From the NCBI GenBank assembly GCA_038900335.1, contig JBBMRB010000005.1, positions 1 through 64,000 on the forward strand: DNA of 64,000 bases, in the 5' to 3' direction. This document shows positions 36,089 through 43,878 of this stretch, one piece after another. Each line of letters starts with the position of its first letter. Within the stretch, counting starts at the first letter, position 1. Position numbers and translations under genes: made by a program. Source of the DNA: Rs1 sp038900335 (GTDB lineage: Bacteria > Pseudomonadota > Gammaproteobacteria > Pseudomonadales > Balneatricaceae). The notes beneath the pieces were generated by a model. That model did not search any database. It had not been told where the DNA came from and saw only the letters and a list, made by a program, of their open reading frames with translations.

Positions 36089-36258
36089 AATTGTGCTTTT
36101 TTAGCTTGGTTTAATCAAGCTTGGGTGTCGTGTTGGTAGTTTTTTTATTGCTATGTGATAACTCGCGGTGATGTATTGCTGTTTTTTGTCGTAAATAAGC
36201 CGCTTTTTGTTAACGAATTGACGTTTTTAGAGTACTATAAAAAAATCTTGGGATATTA

Positions 36259-36272
36259 TTTCGTATACGAAA
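36259..36272. promoter_or_regulatory. Palindromic operator candidate upstream of sdaA
   Basis: A perfect 14-bp palindrome, TTTCGTATACGAAA, lies about 134 bp upstream of the sdaA start and shares 12 of 14 bases with the core at 36073-36086. Nothing else gene-like is present in 35876-36405. I looked for a glycine riboswitch here and saw none. Confidence 0.6.
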
Positions 36273-36405
36273 CTTTTAGTTGTGTTTTATTAGGTGGATT
36301 GTTAATCTGCGGCTATTAAAATAATAATTGTTGCATCTATTTATCAGCTTTATTCCTTTGAATAAGTGCTGTTAATAGTGATTTCAAGAATCCGGGAGTA
36401 GAGTG

Positions 36406-37794
36406 ATGTCGTTAAGTATTTTTGATTTGTTTAAAGTAGGTATAGGCCCATCTAGCTCGCATACAGTAGGGCCAGTGTTAGCCGCTAATCGATTTGTTGA
36501 TACTTTAAAAGAGCAGCAATTATTTGATAAGACAGCAAAGGTAAAAGCAAACTTATACGGCTCACTTGCGATGACAGGTAAAGGTCACTCGACAGATATC
36601 GCAGTAATGCTTGGTTTGCTAGGACAAAAAGCAGACACGGTTGATCCTGGTTTAGTGGCTGGCTATGTTGCTGAAATAGAACAACGAAAAACACTGTTAC
36701 TCGGTGGTGAAAGAGAAGTGACTTTTGATCCTGAGCACGATCTTGTGATGAATTTTGGCGAGTCATTACCACAGCACCCTAATGGTATGCGCTTAACGGC
36801 ATATGACAGCGCGGGTATTGTTATTTTAAATGATATTTATTTCTCTATTGGCGGTGGTTTTGTGCTGTCCTTAGCTGAAATAGAAAACCCACAAGGCTTA
36901 TTGGATAATGCAGTGGTTGAGCCTTACCCGTTTGCGACAGGTGCTCAGTTATTAACGGTGGCACAAGATGCCGGGTTAAGTATCGCGCAAGTAGTGCTGG
37001 CAAATGAGTTGGCACACGGGCATGACAGTGTCGAAGAAATTGAAGCGAAAGTACTGAATCTTTGGCGTGTAATGAATGACTGTATCACTCGCGGTAGTGA
37101 GGAGACAGGCGTATTACCTGGCGGTTTGAACATTCGTAGAAGGGCTAACAAGCTTAAGCGCGAACTTGTTGAAAACCCTGAGAAAGCATTGCAAGACCCT
37201 CTAACCATGATGGATTGGGTGAATTTATATGCGATGGCGGTTAACGAGGAGAACGCAGCGGGCGGGCGAGTTGTAACCGCGCCGACGAATGGCGCGGCAG
37301 GTGTTATACCTGCAGTACTTGCTTATTATGTGCGCTTTGTTCCTAACTCCAACGATCAAGGCATCATTAAGTTCTTGGTAACAGCTGCCGCTATCGGCAT
37401 GTTGTACAAAAAGAACGCGTCTATTTCAGCTGCTGAAGTTGGCTGTCAAGGTGAGATAGGTGTGGCTTGCTCTATGGCAGCAGCAGCTTTGTGTGCTGTA
37501 AGTGGTGGTACGAACTCACAAATAGAGAACGCCGCTGAAATTGGTATGGAGCACAACCTAGGACTAACCTGTGACCCTATCGGCGGTTTAGTGCAAGTGC
37601 CGTGTATTGAGCGCAACACTATGGGGTCAATGAAGGCAATAAATGCAGCACGTTTGGCACTGCGCGGTGATGGTGCGCATCATGTATCTTTAGATGCGGT
37701 GATCGAGACCATGCGTCAAACGGGTCTGGATATGCAAGATAAATACAAAGAAACATCAACCGGTGGTTTAGCAGTAAATGCGGTCGCCTGTTAA
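36406..37794 (+). CDS. sdaA: L-serine ammonia-lyase (iron-sulfur type)
   Basis: Deaminates L-serine to pyruvate with a [4Fe-4S] cluster. The 462 residues start SLSIFDLFKVGIGPSSSHTVGP, the universal N-terminal signature. Cluster cysteines lie in VGCQGEIGVACSM, in LGLTCDPIGGLVQVPC, and at the C-terminus (AVAC). ATG 36406 follows a GGGAG site; a GTG three bases earlier is possible. Its place between gcvT and gcvHP suggests that serine and glycine breakdown are controlled together. Confidence 0.95.
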   Translation: MSLSIFDLFKVGIGPSSSHTVGPVLAANRFVDTLKEQQLFDKTAKVKANLYGSLAMTGKGHSTDIAVMLGLLGQKADTVDPGLVAGYVAEIEQRKTLLLGGEREVTFDPEHDLVMNFGESLPQHPNGMRLTAYDSAGIVILNDIYFSIGGGFVLSLAEIENPQGLLDNAVVEPYPFATGAQLLTVAQDAGLSIAQVVLANELAHGHDSVEEIEAKVLNLWRVMNDCITRGSEETGVLPGGLNIRRRANKLKRELVENPEKALQDPLTMMDWVNLYAMAVNEENAAGGRVVTAPTNGAAGVIPAVLAYYVRFVPNSNDQGIIKFLVTAAAIGMLYKKNASISAAEVGCQGEIGVACSMAAAALCAVSGGTNSQIENAAEIGMEHNLGLTCDPIGGLVQVPCIERNTMGSMKAINAARLALRGDGAHHVSLDAVIETMRQTGLDMQDKYKETSTGGLAVNAVAC

Positions 37795-38018
37795 TATTTA
37801 GCTAGAAAAATTAGATTATGTGGCCTGTATGGCCTTAAAGTTTTGCAGAGAACGACAATCAAGTTTACTATTCTTTTTGTGTCATAACTGGCAGATTAAA
37901 GGATGATCGACACAGTGTTTGTGTAAAAAATGCACAGGCGCTGATTCATATATTACCAGAGATAAGACTAAGGGCTGCCTTAGCTGATTTCTAATTATTC
38001 AAAATAAAGAGGCGTGAC

Positions 38019-38405
38019 ATGAGTAATGTACCAACAAATCGTAAATATGCTAAATCTCACGAATGGGCGTTAGACAATGGTGACGGTACTGTCACTATCG
38101 GTATTACCGATCATGCTCAAGAGCTATTAGGTGATGTGGTTTTTGTTGAGTTACCTGAAATAGGTGCACAAATAGAAGCAGGTGCTGAATTCTCATTAGT
38201 AGAATCAGTGAAAGCGGCTTCTGATATTTACGCTCCAGTAAGCGGCGAAGTTATCGCTGTTAATGAAGCGTTAGAAGATGCACCTGAATCAGTAAATGAA
38301 GATCCGTTTGAAGGCGCTTGGATTGCTAAAGTAAAAATGTCTGATGCATCGCAATTAGACAACCTACTAGATGCAAGCAGCTACGAATCAGAAGTTGCTG
38401 AATAA
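38019..38405 (+). CDS. gcvH: Glycine cleavage system H protein
   Basis: Lipoyl carrier that shuttles the aminomethyl group between GcvP, GcvT and the L protein. The 128 residues include YAKSHEWALDN, ITDHAQELLGDVVFVELPE, and Lys65 in LVESVKAASDIYAPVSGEV as the lipoylated residue. The 224-bp gap after sdaA suggests its own promoter. An AAAGAGGCG-type site precedes ATG 38019. Confidence 0.96.
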   Translation: MSNVPTNRKYAKSHEWALDNGDGTVTIGITDHAQELLGDVVFVELPEIGAQIEAGAEFSLVESVKAASDIYAPVSGEVIAVNEALEDAPESVNEDPFEGAWIAKVKMSDASQLDNLLDASSYESEVAE

Positions 38406-38699
38406 GCCATAATACTGATCAATTCTAAGTGCAGTGCTAGCTGTACGTTGGTATCACAACAGTACGATAATTATCATTAAGATAAGCGTATCGCTATTGT
38501 GTTTTTCGCTGCTTAATAGGTGAAGTAACAGTGATTATCATCAGGCTAAGCTGCACTTTGCTCAAATGGTGGGCCTGATTAACAGGTACCATGAATAGAA
38601 CAAATTGATACCCAGAGGCTGTGTATAGCTGCGTATTAGTGATACTTGTGCTGTTATACCCAGGTCTCTCATATCCTTTACTTTACACAGGTAAAAAAG

Positions 38700-41582
38700 A
38701 TGACAAATGAAACTAAGTCTTTGAATGAGTTAAATAATCATTCAGAGTTTACCCAGCGCCATGTCGGCTCTTCAGCTGATGAGCAGCAACAAATGTTGGA
38801 CGCTCTTAAGCTTGCATCACTAGATCAACTCATTGAAAAAACGGTACCAGGTTCTATCCGTTTAGATGATGCGTTAGATATGGATCAAGGCGTTAGTGAA
38901 ACAGCTGCTCTTAGCGAGCTACGTGCACTGGCTGATCAAAATAAGGTTAACAAATCTTATATTGGTATGGGTTATTACAACACCAAAGTTCCATTTGTTA
39001 TTTTACGTAACGTCCTTGAAAATCCAGGTTGGTACACAGCTTACACGCCTTATCAGCCAGAAATTGCCCAGGGCCGACTAGAAGCATTACTAAATTACCA
39101 ACAAATGGTAATGGACATCACAGGCATGGCGTTAGCTAATGCATCGCTATTAGATGAAGCGACAGCAGCAGCTGAGGCGATGACGCTATGTAAGCGTGCT
39201 AATCGTAAAAAGTCTAATACCTACTTTGTCTCTACTGATGTACACCCGCAAACAATAGACGTTATCAAAACCCGCGCTCAATACTTTGGCTACGATATCG
39301 TCGTTGATAGTGCTGATAAGCTGGCGGATTATGATGTGTTTGGTGCTCAGCTTCAATACCCAGCAACAGATGGTACAGTGACTGATTTAGAAGCTCACAT
39401 CAAAGTTGCGCAAGAGCAAAAAGCAATGGTTGCCGTTGCCTCTGACTTACTGGCACTGATGCTATTAAAATCACCTGGCGAAATGGGTGCTGATATTGTA
39501 CTAGGTACCTCACAGCGCTTTGGTGTACCAATGGGCTTTGGTGGTCCTCATGCTGCATTCTTTGCGGCAAGTGACAAGCTTAAGCGTCAAGTACCTGGTC
39601 GTATTATTGGTGTCTCTATCGATAGTGAAGGCAACCCTGCACTGCGCATGGCTATGCAAACACGTGAGCAGCATATACGCCGTGAAAAAGCGACATCAAA
39701 TATTTGTACAGCACAGGCTCTACTCGCCAACATGGCAAGTTTCTATGCGGTATATCACGGCCCTGATGGCTTAAAGCGTATCGCTGAGCGCACTCATAGA
39801 TTAACTGCTATCTTAGCCAATGGTTTAGCTAGCAAAGGCGTTAGTATTAACAGCAGCTATTTTGATACGATCACCATTGCTGGTGATGCAGCACTGTACC
39901 AGCGCGCGCTAGATGCGGGTTGTAACCTGCGTCAAGTCAGTGCCGATCAATACGGTATCTCACTAGATGAGACGACAGGCCTTACAGATGTGGCTCAATT
40001 ATTTGATATTATTTTAGGTGCTGATCACGGCCTTGATGCACAGGCGATCGATGATCAAATTGTTGCAGGTCAAGTTGCTAGCGGCATCAGCACACAAATG
40101 CGTCGCACCGATGCCGTGCTAACGCACCCAACGTTTAATAGCTATCAGTCTGAGACTGAAATGTTGCGCTACCTTAAACGCTTAGAGAACAAAGACTACT
40201 CACTAGCACACGGTATGATCCCATTAGGCTCATGTACTATGAAGCTAAATGCGACAGCACAGATGATTCCAGTGACTTGGAATGAATTTGGTAACGTTCA
40301 TCCATTTGCACCGCTAGCGCAGACTCAAGGTTATCAAACCATGATCACGCAGCTAGAGGCGATGCTAGTGGAAGTGACAGGTTATGACAATGTATCGCTT
40401 CAGCCTAACTCAGGCGCACAGGGCGAATACGCAGGCCTACTAGCGATTCGTCAGTACCAAGAAGCGCAAGGTGAAGGGCATCGTAACATCTGTTTAATTC
40501 CATCATCTGCACACGGTACTAACCCTGCTTCTGCTGCAATGATGAGCTTAAAAGTAGTGATCGTTGAATGTGATGAAAAGGGTAACGTTGATGTCAGCGA
40601 TCTAAAAGCGAAAGCGCTAGAACACGCTGAAAACTTATCGTGCATCATGATTACCTACCCATCGACACACGGTATTTACGAAGAAGAAATCGTAGAAATT
40701 TGTGAAGTGATTCATGAGTGTGGCGGCCAGGTTTATATGGATGGCGCTAACATGAACGCACAGGTAGGTATTTCTAAGCCGGGCCTTATCGGCTCAGACG
40801 TATCACATCTTAATTTACATAAAACCTTCGCAATTCCACACGGTGGCGGTGGCCCAGGTGTTGGTCCTATTGGCGTTAAAAGCCATTTGGCACCTTACTT
40901 ACCTGGTCATAAAATCATGCAAGGTGGCGCTGTTAGTGCTGAAAACGGCGCGGTATCAGCAACGCCGTTTGGTTCAGCTGGTATTTTGCCGATCACTTGG
41001 ATGTACATCCGCATGTTAGGTAAAAACGGTCTTAAGCACTCAACGCAAAATGCGATCTTGGGCGCGAACTACATGACTGAAAAACTAGCGGATCACTACC
41101 AAATTTTATACCGTGGTCGCAATGATAAAGTCGCGCACGAATGTATTGTTGATATTCGCCCGCTTAAAGAAGCATCTGGCATTTCTGAAGAAGATATCGC
41201 TAAGCGCCTAATGGATTACGGTCTACATGCACCTACTATGTCATTCCCAGTGGCCGGTACTCTGATGATAGAGCCTACTGAATCGGAATCAAAAGCTGAA
41301 ATCGATCGTCTCATTGAAGCGATGGTTAAAATCCGCGCTGAGATTGCCAAAGTTGAATCAGGTGAGTGGCCGCTAGATAACAACCCATTAGTGAATGCAC
41401 CTCATACTCAGCAAAACATGATGTCTGATTGGGATCACCCATATACACGCGAGCAAGCTTTCTTCCCAAGTGCTGCAAGCAAGGCTGCTAAATTCTGGCC
41501 TAGCGTTAACCGCGTTGATAACGTGTTTGGCGACAGAAACTTCATCTGTAGCTGCCCAAGCATCGATGTTTATCGCGACTAG
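38700..41582 (+). CDS. gcvP: Glycine dehydrogenase (decarboxylating), P protein
   Basis: PLP enzyme that decarboxylates glycine and loads the aminomethyl group onto GcvH. ATG 38700 gives 960 residues (E. coli 957). The extra 18 codons of the longer frame have no family match. Seen are YIGMGYYNTKVP, NPGWYTAYTPYQPEIAQGR, IPLGSCTMKLNA, and the PLP lysine near 708 in LHKTFAIPHGGGGPG. It lies 294 bp after gcvH. That gap is AT-rich and without a gene, and may contain a promoter. Confidence 0.96.
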   Translation: MTNETKSLNELNNHSEFTQRHVGSSADEQQQMLDALKLASLDQLIEKTVPGSIRLDDALDMDQGVSETAALSELRALADQNKVNKSYIGMGYYNTKVPFVILRNVLENPGWYTAYTPYQPEIAQGRLEALLNYQQMVMDITGMALANASLLDEATAAAEAMTLCKRANRKKSNTYFVSTDVHPQTIDVIKTRAQYFGYDIVVDSADKLADYDVFGAQLQYPATDGTVTDLEAHIKVAQEQKAMVAVASDLLALMLLKSPGEMGADIVLGTSQRFGVPMGFGGPHAAFFAASDKLKRQVPGRIIGVSIDSEGNPALRMAMQTREQHIRREKATSNICTAQALLANMASFYAVYHGPDGLKRIAERTHRLTAILANGLASKGVSINSSYFDTITIAGDAALYQRALDAGCNLRQVSADQYGISLDETTGLTDVAQLFDIILGADHGLDAQAIDDQIVAGQVASGISTQMRRTDAVLTHPTFNSYQSETEMLRYLKRLENKDYSLAHGMIPLGSCTMKLNATAQMIPVTWNEFGNVHPFAPLAQTQGYQTMITQLEAMLVEVTGYDNVSLQPNSGAQGEYAGLLAIRQYQEAQGEGHRNICLIPSSAHGTNPASAAMMSLKVVIVECDEKGNVDVSDLKAKALEHAENLSCIMITYPSTHGIYEEEIVEICEVIHECGGQVYMDGANMNAQVGISKPGLIGSDVSHLNLHKTFAIPHGGGGPGVGPIGVKSHLAPYLPGHKIMQGGAVSAENGAVSATPFGSAGILPITWMYIRMLGKNGLKHSTQNAILGANYMTEKLADHYQILYRGRNDKVAHECIVDIRPLKEASGISEEDIAKRLMDYGLHAPTMSFPVAGTLMIEPTESESKAEIDRLIEAMVKIRAEIAKVESGEWPLDNNPLVNAPHTQQNMMSDWDHPYTREQAFFPSAASKAAKFWPSVNRVDNVFGDRNFICSCPSIDVYRD

Positions 41583-41637
41583 TGCTCTTTTGTGGTCATA
41601 TAATTAAGCTAGTTAATTCAGCCTAATAGCCAAATTG

Positions 41638-41666
41638 AAAAGCGGATCTTAATGATCCGCTTTTTT
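41638..41666 (+). terminator. Terminator of gcvP
   Basis: Stem AAAAGCGGATC/GATCCGCTTTT with loop TTAAT and a T6 tail, 55 nt after the stop. Confidence 0.9.
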
Positions 41667-41789
41667 ATGACATGTATCCTGCCGTTCTATGTTAAATAGA
41701 TTAACAAATTCAGTTAATAAAATTTGATGGCTCAGCTTTTTATAACATAATTTGTTGTTAGAGCTTAAATAATCGCTTTTATATCGAGG

Positions 41790-42383
41790 TGAGTATGCCA
41801 CTACAGTTTGCATTACTATCTGTACTTGATTATGGATATCTATAGCCGAAAAATAGTAGGGGCTGAGTTTTTTGGCAGTGAAAACGGTCAAGATGCAGCA
41901 GACTTGTTACAATGAAGTGTTTGGTCAGAAAAATGTGTCGCGAGCGATTTAGTTTTACACTCAGATAACGGTGCTCCCATGAATAGCTTTACGCTACGTG
42001 AAAAGATGTACGACCTTGGTGTTGTCAGCTTACGAAGTCGACCAAGAGTGAGTAACGATAATCCTTACTCGAAAGCAGTATTTAGAACGGTTAAGTACTG
42101 CCCTCAATTGCCTAAATCAGGGTTTAAAAGTCTAGAGGAAGCACGGTGTTGGGTTGACGATTTTGTCGTTAGTTACAATACAGAGCATCACCATAGTGGT
42201 ATACGTTACGTCACTCCTAATGAGCGACATGAGGGAAGAGACATTGATATTTTAAAGCAGCGAGAGGAAGTTTATGCCAATGCTAAAAGGAAGAAGCCAG
42301 AACGATGGGCTCAGAGTGCTAGGAACTGGAGCTTCATAGAATCAGTAGAACTAAACCCTGAGGTAAAAACTCTGGCTGCATAA
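41790..42383 (+). mobile_element. IS3-family transposase (OrfB) remnant
   Basis: Only the C-terminal half of an IS3-type DDE transposase is left. Reading one frame from about 41815 gives YLYLIMDIYSRKIVGAEFFGSENGQDAADLLQ, then an in-frame TGA, then VLHSDNGAPM (the second catalytic Asp region). The C-terminal part from ATG 41979 reads RPRVSNDNPYSKAVFRTVKYCPQ, EARCWVDDFVVSYNTEHHHSGI and ends LNPEVKTLAA. The third catalytic residue, normally a glutamate (S-E-S), is not kept: the sequence reads YSKAVF. OrfA, the N-terminal half of OrfB and clear terminal inverted repeats are missing. It is dead. Confidence 0.85.
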
Positions 42384-42411
42384 TAAAAAACACTTATACA
42401 CGACAACTACC

Positions 42412-42606
42412 TTGAAAAACTCCGTTTTTAACTCTTGTCTCAACTCACCTTTCAGTGACAACAAACTTAAAAGAAGAAAAAAATGGAATTTTAATGCTCA
42501 GTGTATTAAAAAACACTTAATAAAAAAGTACTCAGACAAGCTTCTATTGTCAGAACTACATAATCATATTTTATTTGGTCCAGAGTTACGAAACAGAAAA
42601 AAATGA
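42412..42606 (+). CDS. Doubtful 64-aa Lys-rich ORF
   Basis: TTG-initiated frame rich in Lys and Asn, directly after the IS3 remnant. It begins in what would be the outer end of the element and has no ribosome site or family resemblance. I list it because the stretch up to 42770 otherwise holds no gene. It is probably not translated. Confidence 0.15.
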   Translation: MKNSVFNSCLNSPFSDNKLKRRKKWNFNAQCIKKHLIKKYSDKLLLSELHNHILFGPELRNRKK

Positions 42607-42770
42607 GAAAGTATTAAGTCTAATACGTGGTCTAAAGGTTCAAAGTAAAGGTGTATACTTTGATGGTTACTTTTGTTGAGGGTATGTTGATTCTAGATAA
42701 AGTGTTAGGATTAAAAAAATGTCTCTTTAGGTTTAGTTGGGTATGTTTAGTTTGATTTTTAGGTGTGGTC

Positions 42771-43628
42771 ATGAATCATAATTGGTCAGAGTGGTATCCT
42801 CTAGAAGGCGGACAGGACGTTTATCAAAAAATCCCAAATAAAAAAGCTGGGATATATCGTGTAAGTTCACCTAGTGCGGACGAGTTAATATACATTGGTC
42901 AAACGGGGCGATGTCTGAGGGAGCGTTTGAGAGCATTGCGTAAAGGAGTTTACTCTGAAAATATGCCATACAACGATCCTCACACAGCTGCCCCGAATCT
43001 TTGGGTTTGGAGGCATGAAAAATGCTTTGTGTATGAATTTTCATTTTTACTTACTGAAATTGATACACCACAAAGGCAAGGGTTGGAAGACTTCTTTCTT
43101 TGGCAACATCGAAAGAATAAAGGGTGTTCTACACTGTGCAATTATGGGCGATTTCATCGTTCTTGGCGAAAACCAAGCAATAAAATGCAAGGAAGAACAG
43201 GTTGTAAACTGAAAAATGGTGAGTTAAATTCTGCTGGATTGTCTTGTAGTACACCACTTCAGTCTTTTGCTAGAAGCACTGATAGAAATTGGATGAGTTT
43301 AAACTGGTCTGAATCAGTACCTCTTGAACAGGAAAACATCAAATATTTACCTAAACATTGTGCGATTTATCGATTGCAATGCACTAATTCAAATGAAGTC
43401 ATTTATATTGGTGAGACTCAGAATCTCGTAGCTCGTTTGACAGCTCATGCTAGAGTCAATTGGGGCGGATACTCAGTTTCGTTTTCATTTGTTAATAGCT
43501 TAAACCTTTCAGAGGCGCACTTAAGGCATGAAGTTGAAGTTGATCTTATAGGTGCTTACTTTGAGGAGCAGGAAAGAGTTCCCATTTTTCAATATGGATC
43601 AGGTCAAAAATCAAGAGTAGCTCGTTAA
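42771..43628 (+). CDS. Tandem GIY-YIG nuclease-fold protein
   Basis: A 285-residue protein made of two GIY-YIG units. Unit 1 has GIY at 27-29, YIG at 41-43, arginines 50/52, Glu106 in GLEDFF and Asn124, the full catalytic set. Unit 2 has AIY at 198-200, YIG at 212-214, Arg222 and Glu254, but Gln where the closing Asn is expected. Both units begin alike (NWSEWYPLE at 4-12, NWSESVPLE at 178-186), so it is an internal duplication with an offset of about 171-174 residues. ATG 42771 follows AGGTG. There is no methylase or other domain. Its role (DNA cleavage, restriction, repair) is unknown. It lies beside an IS remnant, which suggests acquired DNA. Confidence 0.75.
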   Translation: MNHNWSEWYPLEGGQDVYQKIPNKKAGIYRVSSPSADELIYIGQTGRCLRERLRALRKGVYSENMPYNDPHTAAPNLWVWRHEKCFVYEFSFLLTEIDTPQRQGLEDFFLWQHRKNKGCSTLCNYGRFHRSWRKPSNKMQGRTGCKLKNGELNSAGLSCSTPLQSFARSTDRNWMSLNWSESVPLEQENIKYLPKHCAIYRLQCTNSNEVIYIGETQNLVARLTAHARVNWGGYSVSFSFVNSLNLSEAHLRHEVEVDLIGAYFEEQERVPIFQYGSGQKSRVAR

Positions 43629-43700
43629 CCAACTTAATTAATGATCCTCATCTTGAGTATTGTTTGTTTATTTTAATAGCTTAAGCCAGTAAAATCACAT

Positions 43701-43730
43701 AAAAGCGAATCAGCAATGGTTCGTTTTTTT
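43701..43730 (+). terminator. Terminator after the GIY-YIG gene
   Basis: AAAGCGAA pairs with TTCGTTTT (one G-U) around a ten-base loop and runs into T7, 73 nt after the stop. Confidence 0.6.
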
Positions 43731-43878
43731 GAAAATTATTTATTGAAATGATATAGATAAATGTATCACTAGTGCTCTGTTTTGATGAATTGTGTGCTTT
43801 TTATGTATAGACGTACTTCAATGGTCTATTTTTAATAGTAAATTATATTTACGCAGTTTTAGTGACAGAGGTCAGTAA

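Noticed and set aside
35876..36405. Glycine riboswitch ahead of gcvT or sdaA
   Set aside because: No tandem aptamer signature was seen on either strand; only the palindromes stand out.
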